A stretch of DNA of 64,000 bases from Deinandra increscens subsp. villosa (taxonomy: Eukaryota; Streptophyta; Magnoliopsida; Asterales; Asteraceae). Location of the stretch: positions 91,040,177 to 91,104,176 of the forward strand of contig JBCNJP010000023.1 in the NCBI GenBank assembly GCA_039602395.1. Reading direction: 5' to 3'. The translations under genes were made by a program, and so were the position numbers. Numbering within the stretch: the first letter of the stretch is position 1; each line of letters starts with the position of its first letter. Positions 11,156-23,732 of this stretch are shown here, one piece after another. Under the pieces are notes generated by a model. The model did not search any database, was not told where the DNA came from, and was given only the letters and a program-made list of their open reading frames with translations.

Positions 11156-12307
11156 GTCAATCAATTTTACCAATAACAACAAGTTGATCTTGATTTCGGT
11201 GTGGTAGTGCTCCTCCAAGAAAAAGACACAAAAAAAAAAGTTACTCAATTGCCTTTAAAGAAACCAAAGTCAAAGTGAACTCTCAAGGAAGAACAAGCGG
11301 TTGTTCGGACTTGGATTGATGTCTGAGAAGACCCGACGATTTGTAAGTGATACATTTATATTTTTCATAATCAAATATTTATGCATTTATATTTTTATGT
11401 ACATTTTTATAACTTATTTATATATTTTTTATAGCAACTGACCCACCGTAAAGATAAGTGGGTGAGCATTTTCACTCGTCATAAGTAAATATCACCCACT
11501 CCTAGCAGGGACATGTTGACGTCCAAATAGAGAAATAGAGAGAATACGGATACGGAAGTGGAAATATAAATTTCAATATTTTTAACGAAATACGAAGACA
11601 TGATTTTATAATAGGTTGCACAGCTATTTCAATGATTTTCCATATCAAAACAGATTCTGACCCTTTGAAATTGTTTAGCTTACTATATTACTTTAAAAAG
11701 TCAAAATGAGTTAGTGTATATACATGAAATATCCATAATAGCGTAACGCGGACACGCTTTCTAATTTTACTAAATTATTTACTGATAATGATGTAATCCG
11801 TTTATATGAGCGGTCTAATCGCTCCAATTGATTAGGTTTAAAACAATTAACAATGTCAAATATATTTTACTTCAAGAATTCATACTTTTAGTGTATAATG
11901 CGTTGACTTTTTGTCAAATTGATGAATTTGGTGATTTAACAACTTGCAAGTTGCAACCACTTGATTTCAAGTTTTCAACATTTGTCCAATCCACTATCAT
12001 AATCCAAAGTCAACTCCTTACGGTTATTATGTATCCAAAACCGATTCGTAACCGTTCAATATTGGGTTTTGAAATTGTTTTCCTATCCGGTTATGACTGT
12101 TGGTCACTCTTCCAGTAGTTTTTTCTTTTTACCTTTAGGCAGTCGTCAGGGAAATGTTTAAGCTTGTATATTATGCAATTTTAACCACTTTAACCCCATA
12201 CTTTATATAAATAGTTAGTGGATGTAAAGGGATAATAACAACACCAAAACACTCTATCAATACTCAAAAATCTAATAAACGCTCTAAAAAATCGTCTCAA
12301 GTATCAA
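11156..12307. other. Intergenic, no gene recognised
   Basis: AT-rich sequence. A 96-residue open frame at 11828-12118 has no recognisable domain and is not supported. Confidence 0.4.
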
Positions 12308-12555
12308 ATGGCTAGTGAAAGAGCGCAATCATCCGTTGGGGTTGGTTCTTCGTCAAGCGAAATTGTTCTTGCTATTTAGTCACAACTATTAACAAAGAGA
12401 TTTGGATATATTTCGATTTATGCAAAATGCCAAGTGGAATCAACAAAGCTCATTGTAAGAAATTTGGTAAGTTCATGAACGTTTACTCAAACTCGACTTT
12501 GAAAAAGCATATGAATAACTTTTGTAAGGTTATGAAAGGAGTACCGACTAAATGA
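12308..12555 (+). pseudogene. BED zinc finger remnant of a hAT transposase
   Basis: An ATG-initiated serine-rich leader (MASERAQSSVGVGSSSS) is followed, after a stop and frameshift, by EIWIYFDLCKMPSGINKAHC, KKFGKFMNVYSNSTLKKHM and NNFC. This matches the BED finger of plant hAT transposases (xVWxxF ... C-x2-C ... STLxxH). The second zinc cysteine is phenylalanine (HCKKF). No downstream transposase core is present. Confidence 0.75.
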
Positions 12556-13689
12556 TGGTAATCTTTTTTTTTCTTTTCTTTCTATGTTTATTTATTTGAA
12601 GTTTGTTTCTTATGTATTAGAACTTAAAATACTAAATGAAATTGAATTTTATATATGCGGAGTTTGTTTTAAAAAAATATATACATGGTTTGTATCTTGT
12701 TATACCTATAACCGGTTAGTACCTGACCCTACCCTAACCTGGTAGTTAGGTTACCCGGCTTCACCCTTCGAGAACTGGGTACTACCCGAAATCAGTTCTA
12801 ATCAATACTCGGTTTAACAATATCTTATGGTATTCGAAACCGGTTTCTACGTGAAACCGGATATTAATAATAAATGTGCACCTCTACTCTCAAATCTCAA
12901 TCCATCAGACCATCATAACACAAACAAGTTTTTGCCTATGCTTGATTATGGGCCTACTATTAAATCATAGAAAAAAAAAATTATCCAATCTTAGTATGAT
13001 GAATCCAGATATTTGACAAACCATATGAACAAAAGTGATATTAACTCATTTCCTTTATAAACTTTAGGAATGTTCTATCGATATTAAAAAAAATTACGCT
13101 TTAATTGTAAGGTCAAACTCCGAGTCAAACCGTTAGTAACGTTTTCTCAGTAACGAAAATCAAAATCACAACGGTGATATTTTATATTTTAAAACCGAGC
13201 CGTACAAACGGTTTGGTTGCATGATTTAACCTTTGTTAAGCCTTTATATAAATACATAAAAATGTTATCAACTAAAAATGTATATAACAAGATGTATAGA
13301 ATAACTAGCTACCCAAATATATTAAAACAAATTAAAGAACATCAATATGATGAGATTAAGTAACACACTATGAGGATTTGACGTCTAAGTGACAATTACT
13401 TTTACAATAAAAACAATAGGATAAGAATCACATCTAAAAAGCTGTTGACTAAATGATAGTTTAGTCAAAGTTGATTTTGGTAATGCTATTCAAAGCGGCT
13501 TTTTCTTTTCTTTTAACGGTACTCTATTTCTACTTTAAACTATTTCACGTACTAAATTACAACCTTCAACTAAAAGATAAAATTCTTTATCAACTGAGCT
13601 AGTTTCATGTTATTGAAGCTTCTTAAAAAGCTTATTACGCTTCAATTAAATAAAAACTCAATTAGATTATGAAATCCAAATATACCTAA
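12556..13689. other. AT-rich intergenic region
   Basis: No gene. The sequence at 12710-12886 is rich in ACCGGTT-type motifs and ends TGCACCTCTA, resembling the right end of the TAGGGGTG-type elements. No left partner was found. Confidence 0.35.
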
Positions 13690-13706
13690 AGTAATCTAAT
13701 ACACTT

Positions 13707-16108
13707 TTTTTTTTGAACGGCGAATTCATTAAAACGACCCGACGACTAGCAAGGCGCTAGAAGCAGGAAAAGAAAAAACGGGCATTACATGACAACGTTA
13801 AAATTACACCAATCTTGCCAACTAGGCTTTGATCCTCTACATCTATTTGTGACCCAAAAGTAACTTGAGGCTTTTATATCTAGGAGGATAGCTTGTACCG
13901 ACACCTTCCTTTTGTTAAAGACGACATCGTTTCTAGCCCGCCAAATACTCCAACACGCCGTGTGAATAATGGATTGCACCATAGTAGCTCTTCCATGATC
14001 CCAGTTTAGGTTGGCTGCCACCTGCGCTAAGTCCTTAATCGAGAAGCAAAGGATCTGGGGGATAGATAACCACGAGGAGATCGCTGCCCAGATTTCCAAC
14101 GCATACTTGCACCCCGTGAATAAGTGTTCAGCGGATTCGTTAGCTTCCGAGCAGAGCGGACAAGCGACCGAAGCCACAAAAATGTTCCTTTTGAGCAGAC
14201 TATCAGCAGTAGGAATCCGACCGAGGAGCGCCCGCCACATAAGAAGGTTAATTTTTTTTGGAATGAGCTTGGGCCACGAGAGAGGGCTAGGTTCAAGAGG
14301 GGCAGCAACATGGCGAGAAAGGAAACACCTCATGGAGTGAATACTGTACTTCCCAGATGGATCCTCGGACCATTTCCAAACATGATCAGAGAAGGAGAAT
14401 AGGTCTTTTAATCTAATTTGCCTTTTGCCAAGGATCCCCTCAACTTTTAAGATGTTATTCCACACACCCGTGATGGACTTGTTGCAAGGAACCCAAGTAT
14501 TTCCGTCGACATGCCCATGAATACCCGCGACAACCTTCCTCCAAAGTCTATCCGGTTCAACCATGAAGCGCCAAAACCATTTCACAAGGAACGCTTTATT
14601 AATATTATCCAAAGAAACGAGTCCGAGGCCACCAAATTCTTTCGGCTTACAAATAGAATCCTTGCTCACCCAATGTATTTTTTTAGGATCACCTTGATCT
14701 CCACCTCCTCCCCATAGGAAATTAAAACGGATAGATTCAAGTTTTTGAAGAACTTTGACCGGAGCCTTGAAGAGAGAAAAAAAGTATTGGGGGAGGCTAT
14801 CAAGGACCGATTCAATAAGAGTTAACCTCCCCCCTAAAGAGAGATGCTTAGCTTTCCAACGGGAGAGCCGGGCTTGAAACACATCCACCACCGAATTCCA
14901 AGCATTAACCCGATTCATGTTATCACCCACAATGAGGCCCAAATAATTGATAGGAAACTCATTCCCATCACAACCGCAGAGGGAGGCGAATTCCTTGACA
15001 TCCTCTAAGCACTTGTTGACCCCATAAATAGCACATTTTTGTAAGTTGACTTTAAGGCCGGACACGAGGAAAAAACCACGGAGAAGGCGGATCAAATTAG
15101 TGATGTTAGGCAATGACCAATCACCAACAACAATAGCATCATCGGCAAAAAGCAAATGGGAGATGACCGTATCCGACCTAGGAATATGAACTCCATGGAA
15201 TATACCCAAGGCGAGAGCCTTTTGAATCATAGAGTGGAAGGCTTCCATAGCGATGATGAATAAAAAAGGCGATAGCGGGTCGCCTTGCCTAAGACCCCTA
15301 AAACATTGAAACTCGAAAGTGGGGGAACCGTTGATGAGAACCGACGCCCTTGAGCTTCTAAGACATCCTCTAATCCATAATCTCCATAGGGGAGGGAATG
15401 ACATTTGCTCAAGAATGTCGTCAAGAAAATTCCAACTAACGGAGTCAAAGGCCTTTTCGAAGTCGATCTTGAAAAGCATGAGATTGGATTTTTGTTTTTT
15501 AGCCCAAGAAACAATTTCATTGAGAATAAGGGGCCCGTCAATAATATTTCGGTTGGCAAGAAAGCCCATCTGAGTCTCGGAGATCACTTTGTCAAGAACG
15601 AGTTTGAGCCTATTCGCCAAAACTTTAGAGATAACTTTTTGAATGCACCCAATAAGACTAATCGGACGATAGTCACTGAAAAAAAGCGGGTCATCCTTCT
15701 TCGGGATAAGATGGATAAAGGAGGAACCACATCCACTACTAATAACCCCGTCGGAATGAAAGGATGAAAGGACGTTAAAAAAATCATCCTCAAGCTTGCT
15801 CCAAAATTTTTTAATAAAAGCGAAATTGAATCCATCCGGACCCGGAGCCTTATCGTTGCCACACATCCAGACCGCATCCTTGATTTCTATTCTTGAAAAA
15901 GCCTGGGTCAACAGAGCCCCATCTTCCAAGGATAATTTTTTAATATCATTGCAAATAATCTTGGGTCTGTCCACCATTTCCTCCTTATATTTCCTTTTAA
16001 AAAAGGACCAAGCCTCCCTTTTCATATCAGTGGGGTCCGTCACCCACAAATCATTCACTTTAAAACCAGAAATTCTTCCAAGGCATAATCTTTGATTAAT
16101 AATCTTTG
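13707..16108 (-). mobile_element. 5'-truncated LINE (L1-like) with 17-bp target duplication
   Basis: The insertion lies on the minus strand. The poly-A tail appears as the T run at about 13707-13714, and the 5' truncation point is at 16108. It is flanked by a perfect 17-bp duplication, AGTAATCTAATACACTT (13690-13706 and 16109-16125), as expected of target-primed reverse transcription. Only the RT and zinc-finger parts of ORF2 remain; the endonuclease is lost by truncation. Confidence 0.93.
13785..16108 (-). CDS. LINE reverse transcriptase (ORF2, N-terminally truncated)
   Basis: A long uninterrupted frame runs from the truncation point to a stop at 13785. The frame is open to 16108; the first in-frame ATG is internal, so there is no genuine start. 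Motifs, with residues counted from 16058, are DKAPGPDGF (~70), DYRPISLIG (~130), KIDFEKAFDSVSW (~197), LRQGDPLSPFLF (~260), the catalytic FADDAIVV (~305), and NYLGLIVGD. These are followed by the zf-RVT region, with WPKLIPKKINLLMWR (~590) and CPLCSEANESAEHLFTGC (~635). No RNase H domain is seen. The lack of stops suggests a fairly recent insertion, but without a 5' end it cannot mobilise itself. Confidence 0.92.
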
Positions 16109-16125
16109 AGTAATCTAATACACTT

Positions 16126-18652
16126 ATAACATAAATAATCTAATAGATAAAAACTAAAACAAACCAGACCAATTTTATTCTGGTTTCAAACCCGATCCAA
16201 CCCAATTTGAACCAATTATTTCTTTCACAAAACTAGTTTCAACCCAAACCGGTTTTAAAAAACCGGACTTAGACTTTTCTTGACCCAAAGTGGTTCGGTT
16301 TAAGTAAAATCCGATTTGTACACCACTACTTTGACCCACCTAAAAGTTGCCCATTAGGGCCCATTACTACCAAAACGTTCATTGTTTGAAAGTTGGTCAC
16401 CCTTTCTAGTTTCTAATAAATCAGCACGCCCTAGCCCATCAAACCTCTAAAGTTCTGAGCCCAAAAAAAGCCCTTCAGCCCAATTTCAAAATCCTTTCTT
16501 CCGGAACTCTAGACCAGTTTTTACGTTATGATCAGTTGATCACCGATCAGGATTCTCGTCTCCATGTAATCGAAACTTAGATGCTGTAAATCGTTTCGCC
16601 AGTAAAAAAACTCTAGGTCACGTTCAAACTAGACTTGGCAAAACAAATCCACGCATCTATATTTGCGTTCATATTCTTATCGGTTTTTGTAATGACATCT
16701 TGGGTCATTCTGGGTGCGTATAAATGTGAGAACGGACTGGACATGTTGAGTTGGGCTGGCTTTAAAATTAAAATAAATGTGGACGGGGTTTAGCTGGTAG
16801 CCGCCTATGTTTCCAATGGCCACCACCGCTTACCATCTACCGTTTATTGCTATTTTAGTGTAATTGGATTGACTATTGATCAATGTGACTTTAACTTATA
16901 TCGGTCGGGTCCAAAGGTGCAGAGTAGTGTACGCTTGTATCGATAAGGTTGTAAGTCGGAAACCTCAAAGAGGGTTCCAAACGGGCAACGCCCCCTTAGC
17001 GGGGGTTCGGGGGCAGCGCCTCCGAGTAAGTGGGGTCCAAGAGGCAGAGCCTCTGGCTGGAGTCGAGCTGAAAATGCTTTTATTTTAAACAAAGTGCTTC
17101 ATGGAAAATTCATTAGAATTATAAATCGGACTGAAAATTTATTTGTTAAAAGTTAAAGGATATAATGCGTAATATAGTTCAAACTCCGAAATCAGGTAAG
17201 TATAAGTAGTTATCTGATACGCTCATCCTTAATTGTTGACTTTGGCCATACGTTCATTCTCTTGTTCAAAATTTTCACTGCAAAAATTCTCTGGTTCCAA
17301 TCGATCAATTCCAGATCGTATCCGATTGAGTATACTCGAGTGAACCACGAACACGAAATATTCAATCCAAAAGTAATTTACATGTTTTCTGCAAAATCCA
17401 AGTTTCGCAATTTCTAACAGCGTTGTTAGAATAAAAAACACAAAACTTCTGTTAAAAATGTATATAATTCAAACTTCAACTTCAAATGTGTATTGTAGTT
17501 ATTCTAATACTTTATTCCGATATTCTTTTATATAATTTTTTTTTTGTGAGTATTGCTGCAAAATGACTTGGACTTACAAACCGGATATATACATCGGCTG
17601 GGCTGCTTTGTAAACATGGGCTTTGGTTAAAAACTCAACATACCACGTAGTGAATCTATTATATAATAAATAAAAATCTTTAATATCTCTTATCTTTTTA
17701 ATATTTACTTTTATAAAAAATTTCTAGTATTTCTTTAGTATTAAAGACCAATCATTAAAAAAAAAATTATATAATTAAATATCAAAAATAAAAATCTTAA
17801 CTTTTAAACTTAATAAATTATAATAAGATTTCAGTTATATATTATCTTAAAATATAATTTATACTAAAAGTTTTATAATTTCTTATATGTTTATTTTAAA
17901 CTTTTATATAAAAGCATAATATAATAGTTTATATATGAAGTAATTGTAGGTTCTTTTTCTAATCAAAACCCGTGCAACCCGCTTAGTTTGTCAGGCTTAG
18001 TTCAAACGGTTTAGCATGGTTTGGTTTGAAACTTGGATCCGACCTGTACATTATACGGATTTTTAACTTTTATTATGAAGATAAGTAAAACTCTAGAGTA
18101 ATACTAATCTCCGGTGAATATGAGTATAATTTGGTGAAAGTGATATCACGTACCCTTTTAGGGTTTACACTTTATTTATCTATAGGATATTTTGGGAAGG
18201 TCACCATCGTGACATCATCAACCTTTTGGATATATAGTTGACAACTCTACTTCGATTGGTGCATTTCATTCACGCATTCCTTCAAGGTCACGGATCCATC
18301 TCTCATTTTATAATTCTTTTATATTTATTATTTGTAATTTAAAAATTTTAATATTCATTATTTCTTATTTAATAGGTGTATGCATAAAAAAGTATCATTA
18401 CTTTTTATAAGTTTATGTTAGAATTTATATTTAAAAATATAATAATAACTATATTCAAAGGCTCAATTGCACAAGAGGTTGTATGGTCTTGCTGGTTAGT
18501 TTTCAATTGTATGGGCCTGTGTAATAGCCTAAACAAACCATATCAATATACTTATATTTAAGTGTAATTAGGAAGATGTTTAGTGGTCTTGGTAATCTGG
18601 CATTTTGAAAGAAATATATTGTCAATTCATATGGTTGTGAAAAAGATGGTCC
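16126..18652. other. Intergenic; several repeat fragments
   Basis: No gene. 16150-16345 is rich in AACCGG-type motifs and ends TTTGTACACCACTA, like a degraded right end of the TAGGGGTG class. 16960-17065 is a GC-rich block with GGGCAACGCCCCC and GGGGGCAGCGCC motifs. 17655-18000 starts TCTATTATATAATAAATAAA and ends near AACCCGTGCAACCCG, which could be a decayed Helitron. Confidence 0.35.
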
Positions 18653-18655
18653 TTA

Positions 18656-20114
18656 GGCTATGTGTAATGGATAAAGCCCCATAAAGCCCCACAAGGGGCA
18701 TTATGCGCCATGTGGACGCTGACTGGGCAAGGGGCTTTATGGGGCTTTATGGTGTAGTGGATAAAGCCCCATAAAGCCCCACCATCATTACTTAATATTT
18801 CTTTATTTTTTATTGTATTTAAACTATTTTAATTAAAATAAAAATTTCAACTAATTAAAAATAAAAGATTACAACTTAATTAAAATAAAAATTACAACTA
18901 ATTTAAAAAAAAAAATACAACTTAATAAAAATAAAAATTACAACTAATTTAAGAAAAAAAATTACAACTTCCATTTCTTTTTGATTCGTTCCATCTTTTT
19001 CTGATGGAGGGCGAGGTAAACCGGATCGGCGTTTTCAGGCGGTTTTTGGGCGAGGAACTCGAGATCCTTGTCGAGTTGATAATCGTCGATTTGCTCGACT
19101 TGCTTTTTCTTCGACCGTGCAAGATCTTGAATACTCTCGGCCATCACCGCTTGCAATTCGGTGACCGGAGCCTTTCCAAAATTCTCTCGCATCTTGATTG
19201 TTTGCTAAAAAAAAAAAAGAGACAAAAGTTAGTAAAAAAAAAATTATTTTTTTTTAAAAAATATAACTTTTAGTTAAAAAAAAAACCTTTTGTCGGGTTC
19301 TCCGAAGCTTCAATGTAAGCTCGACAAAGAGCGTAACACTCGTCGTCGCTCCAAAATTGTATCTCCTTCGTCGTTCTCGCGTCGGCCTCCTTTTTTTTGT
19401 GAGATCGTTTGCTCTTTCCTCTCCTTTGTTTTGGTTGTGATGCACCGACCTCTTGTGTTTCTTGGACGATTTCATCATCCTCATCTTGAAGAGAAAATGG
19501 TTGAGATGCTCGAGGGGTTGGAGTTTGTCGCGAGGTTGGAGAAGGTCGTGGGGTTGGAGAAGATTGAAATGGTTGAGGTGGATAACCTCCAAATTGTGGT
19601 TGGGAGAATTGGGAAAAACCTTGAGAGTAAAGGTTCATGCTTGAGAATTGGTTCGGGAAAGGTTGAGTGGCGGGGTTCATTGGCGGGTATTGAGGGGGAG
19701 GCATGTTCATAAACATTTGCCAAAGGTTTTGATCGGGTTCGTTCTCCCCGGTATTAGGTCGAGAGTTGGGTTGGTTGTTGGGTTGGTTGGGAAACATTTT
19801 TAAAAGAAAATAGATGAAGTAGAAGAGAATTGAGTTGGTGTGGTGTGTGAAAGTTTATAAAATATGTGGGGTATTTATAGTGAAAAAGGTGTTTAAATTA
19901 AATTTTTAAAAAAAAAAAAAAAGTTAACGGATATATAGCCGTTCAACGGCTAAATTTTTTGACTTTCCTCCTTTTCTCCGGCGTTATCACGCTGACGCCC
20001 CGGGCGAATTTGGGCTCCATAACGCCCCATAACGCCCGGGCGTAGTGGGCCGGGGCGTTATATGGGGCGTTATGGGGCGTTATGGAGCCCAAAAACGCCC
20101 CACTACGTTTAGCC
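18656..20114 (-). mobile_element. Non-autonomous PIF/Harbinger-like element
   Basis: Terminal inverted repeats are GGCTATGTGTAATGG (18656) and CCACTACGTTTAGCC (ending 20114). Perfect TTA duplications lie at 18653-18655 and 20115-20117, the Harbinger signature. Subterminal zones form long hairpins: ATAAAGCCCC repeats on the left and GGCGTTATGGGGCG repeats on the right. It contains only an ORF1 remnant; no DDE transposase is present in its 1.46 kb. Confidence 0.88.
18962..19797 (-). pseudogene. Harbinger ORF1 (Myb/SANT-like) with internal deletion
   Basis: The first part (19797-19270) has a Pro/Gln/Asn-rich N terminus (MFPNQPNNQPNSRPN), a basic patch (KQRRGKSKRSHKKK) and the start of a Myb/SANT-like domain, FWSDDECYALCRAYIEASENP. 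It runs into a GTTTTTT donor. The second part (19192-18962) encodes a charged C-terminal helix region (MRENFGKAPVTELQAVMAES ... ERIKKKWKL). The rest of the Myb domain is missing between them. In this family, ORF1 is the DNA-binding partner of the transposase and is often annotated as a 'glutathione S-transferase T3-like' or NAM-associated protein. Confidence 0.75.
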
Positions 20115-20117
20115 TTA

Positions 20118-20598
20118 AAGGGACATCCTAGTTGTTAAAGTATATATACCTGACACCTAGGTTATGACACTAGGTTAGAGGTTTAAATATATATTATAAC
20201 TCTAAAAAAAATAAAGACTTTTGTCTAAGGATTTGTGAAAAGTAAAAGAAATGATTTGGTGTGGTTTTTTCCCTTTTTTAACAATTTTACACCAAAATAC
20301 ACTTCTATCAACTTGTACATGATTTAAAGATCTCTCTCTATATATAAACTTGTTGACTTGAAATCTTAACCTTGTTAAAAAGTAGATTGATTTCCAATCA
20401 CACAAACATGTTGGAATACTAAAGATAAAGGGTCCTTCTCAACTATTGGAGATATCTAATCATACAAGTACACAACCATGCATTAGTTACTAATAAATAC
20501 ATTACATTATAATAATATAATGATAAAAAAACAAGTGGACAATGACAAAACAAAAGGTAATAATAATCTACTAAAATTTACTCTCATTTTTAACCAAA
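20118..20598. other. AT-rich 3' flank of membrane-protein gene
   Basis: No coding signal. It lies downstream of the minus-strand gene and probably holds its 3' UTR. Confidence 0.45.
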
Positions 20599-21003
20599 TC
20601 AAGCCGAGGGTAGAATTGTACTTTCCCTCCTTGAGCCACTTCTACGATTGGTCACCACATAGAACACACCCATGGCTAATAGAACCACAAATATAAAACC
20701 AAATATCAAACCCGCAATGCCACCGGCTCCAACCCGATTCTCACTTCTCCCATTTCTCGGTTTGCTTTCCTCCGCTAAACTCGACTGCACCGTTGCCGCT
20801 ACAGGCAACGGTGCACAACCAGACTCGCCACACGAGCCCTGAATGCTCGGTGGGTTTGTGTTTGGGTGGAAGAAATTGTAGGCAGATGGTGAGAATGCCA
20901 TTGGGTTTTCATAAACTAGCCCATGTGGAGCTCTATCTTGTGCTTTTGTGGTAGTGAAGGAGATGAGAGTTAGGAAGCTAAGAAAAACATGTAAGAAATT
21001 CAT
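20599..21003 (-). CDS. Small secretory-route single-pass membrane protein (unnamed plant family)
   Basis: An intact intronless frame of 134 residues. Residues 1-21 are a signal peptide (MNFLHVFLSFLTLISFTTTKA). A short lumenal or apoplastic segment follows with HGLVYENPMAFSPSAYNFFH, two cysteines (CGESGC) and a Ser/Asn-rich linker. A glycine-led transmembrane helix lies at about 92-117 (GGIAGLIFGFIFVVLLAMGV), then a short basic cytosolic tail (NRRSGSRRES). The predicted topology is type I. I recognise the YENPMAFSPSAYxFFHP signature as belonging to a conserved family of uncharacterised plant transmembrane proteins; its function is unknown to me. The start is the only in-frame ATG before the signal peptide. 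A TATATATAC-rich tract at about 21056-21090 supplies a TATA box. Confidence 0.85.
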   Translation of the reverse strand: MNFLHVFLSFLTLISFTTTKAQDRAPHGLVYENPMAFSPSAYNFFHPNTNPPSIQGSCGESGCAPLPVAATVQSSLAEESKPRNGRSENRVGAGGIAGLIFGFIFVVLLAMGVFYVVTNRRSGSRRESTILPSA

Positions 21004-22425
21004 TTTTGGTGTAGGTTTCTTTATGCTTTTGTGTGACTCAAATGCTTCAAGAGTTGGTATATATATACATATATATACATATACATATAGAGAGATTATT
21101 TATAGAGAGAGAGAGGTGGTCTATTCTTGTGTATTGGTGGTTGCTTCACCCTCAATTTTTGTGATGACATTAAACTCTTGAAAAGGGAGCAAAATCATTG
21201 GTTCTTTTTTTGTTGTACATTATCTTTATATACACTAATAGCTAATTACTTATATATCACCAATAGAGTTAAGTCTAGTTCTATCAAAATGTTATGAAAT
21301 TGTGTTTATTTAATACATGATTAAGATTTTAAACTCCATAATGAATAAGTATATAAATTTAAGGGTGCTAATTGGGACATGTCATGAATCTTATGAGATA
21401 AGTGGCTTTAGATTTGGTGTAAACAAGTTTAGACATTTTGTGTAGAAGACATTTAGCTAAGCGAGTTGGGTCTAATTCGTTTTAGTTTATAGTTTTTAAT
21501 GGATTCATGAGTTGACTCATTTATTTTTAACTAAAAAAAATGAAACACTTTATATAAAAAATTAAAAATAAAAAGTGAAAATTTATATATTTATATATTT
21601 TTTATATGCATTTGTATTTATGGTTGTAAAGTTATGAATTTAAAGAATTAATAAGTAATTTTTTATTACTAAAAAGGCTATGTTCGTGTCAACCGTAACT
21701 ACATGTGTATTATTTGGGTTCATGTGCATAACACAATTTCAAAGTTCTGTCATGTTTAACATGCTAACCTATGAACACGACTTGTTTAACACATCTCTTA
21801 CAAGAATAATTGGATGAATAAAGATATTCTAAACAAAAATATTAATAAGTCATGTGTATTTGAAAAGTAATTAATACTTGAGATGATAAATTATAAGTTA
21901 ATCTAATTTATCCAAAAGAAGAATAAAAAAGGGAAAATAATGTCCTCTTTGCTTAGCTTAAAGGGCCAGCAAAGGTGAATATATGAAAATGATTTAATAG
22001 GGTAATGTATTCATGGTATATGTGTGCGTGTAATTATAGTGTGACACCCCTCTTTTGGCTTTGCTTGGCCATCAACCATTATTACAAACGGGAACACCAT
22101 GATACACCTCAAATTAATGCATTCTTCCTTTACTCACATTTAAACATTACAAATTCATTTTATTTACAATTTTCCCCTTTCTAGTACGACTTTTATTTAG
22201 CTCGTGTTATCTGACATATGTATCTACGTTACGTTTCACTTTACAAATATTTTTGTGAGGAGTGAGATAGCTCATACACTTGTATATAAACGATATCTGC
22301 GTGAGATATACTTTTGACGAAGAACATAAGCACAAATGATAAATAAAATATCAATATTTTGAAATGAAAAAATGAATATAATTTAAACGTCTTAAGCTAT
22401 TACAACGTGTTTTTTTATAGGAAAC
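21004..22425. other. Promoter side of membrane-protein gene, then AT-rich intergenic
   Basis: A TATATACAT microsatellite and a GAGAGA run (21095-21118) form the upstream region of the minus-strand gene. The remainder is AT-rich with no gene seen. Confidence 0.4.
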
Positions 22426-22929
22426 TGTCAAATTTCAGAAATCAAAACACTCAGATGCCCAAACTAGATTGTATTACCCAGTATATATGGAACATAAAAT
22501 AATGTGTACAACTTAAAATCAGAGGTATGCATGAACAAATCCAAATACGAACACAATCAGATCGTCATTGTGACGATTGGTTATAGAACTCAAACTGAAT
22601 AACTCTCAAGAACACGAGACTTACTAGAAACCCTAAAAATCGAAGGGAAGAAGACGGTGCATGAACAAACTGCTAAAAACGCTAGAAATAACCTCTAGAA
22701 ATTTCAGCATAAACATTATCATTCTTTTATATAGCTCCGGTTCCTTGAGAACCTAACCAATATTTAGCTTCAGCTCACTTCACCACCACAAGCCCACATC
22801 ACCTACAAGTCCATTCGTCACCATGCATTAGGTCCAACACACATGAAAAAGAATAACAAACAATGCATAATTATTAACCAAGAATAAAGGGTTGAATTAA
22901 TAATAAAAATAGAATTCTCATTTCTAACA
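22426..22929 (-). mobile_element. Probable solo LTR (Copia-type)
   Basis: Read on the minus strand, it starts TGTTAGAAATGAG (22929) and ends TTTGACA (22426), a 5'-TG...CA-3' LTR of about 504 bp. A central TATATAAAAG promoter lies at 22725-22734. The flanking 5-mers GAAAC (22421-22425) and TAAAC (22930-22934) match in 4 of 5 positions. No primer-binding site or coding region adjoins it, so a solo LTR is the best reading. Confidence 0.5.
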
Positions 22930-23323
22930 TAAACACTAATTTGTGATAGGTTTGATCAAACCTTGAAATTCAAAATTAAGAGGCCATGATTGAAATCAAG
23001 TATATAGATGTATGCATAAATCAATATGAATCAATAAGTTCAAAGATCTATGCCCATTGTTTATGGCTTTGTAACTCCAAAAAGAACGAAAGTTGTGTTC
23101 GTTTTAAGTTGATTCTTTTCGATTCCTTTCGATTCTATTCATTTGTCCCAACTATCATTTTGCTATCTCTGAACCGGTTTCATGTTAGATTTGTTGTCAC
23201 AACAAAGAGTTGAAGTTTCGAGGAAATTTACCTAGGTAAATTTTTATGTTAATCCGAACAAAAGAAATAATTTAGGATCCTTATAAATTGTAGGTATGTT
23301 AGTTCACTTTCGGGGTTGGATTC
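22930..23323. other. Intergenic, no gene
   Basis: AT-rich. A 75-residue open frame at 22986-23213 has no recognisable features. Confidence 0.4.
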
Positions 23324-23732
23324 CATAGAAAACCAATATTTTGCAAAAAACCAAAAAACCAAGAAAAAAAAATATTTTTTTAAACTTTTAATATATGTTT
23401 CTTTCATTATTTTAAGAATACTGGAAAAAGAAAAAACTTTAAAAACATTTTTGAGATTTTTTAAAAAATAAAATAAAATTCGGATTTTAGCTTGAAATTA
23501 ATAATGCACTATGCAACAATAATATAAAATTAGTTTATGAATGCAAATTCTTTGTTTTTTACAGCATTCGCATAAACCACGTCTATATTTAAGTTAAGTT
23601 TCTTTTTTTAAGTAGTTTTAATTATAATGCATTATGCAATACTATTAGCACTATTGCATGATGCACTAATAAAAAATCACTATTGCTGAGGTCCTCAAGC
23701 CAATTATTAATAATAAGCCGGTGACCCATCAG

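Noticed and set aside
12695..12886. Possible fifth TAGGGGTG-class element
   Set aside because: Only a right-end-like TGCACCTCTA was found, with no left terminus and no 8-bp duplication.
14011..16095. Plus-strand open frames across 14.0-16.1 kb
   Set aside because: Antisense shadows of the minus-strand LINE reverse transcriptase.
16876..17092. GC-rich block with overlapping ORFs on both strands
   Set aside because: Repeats of GGGGGCAGCGCC-type words explain the open frames; no protein domain is visible.
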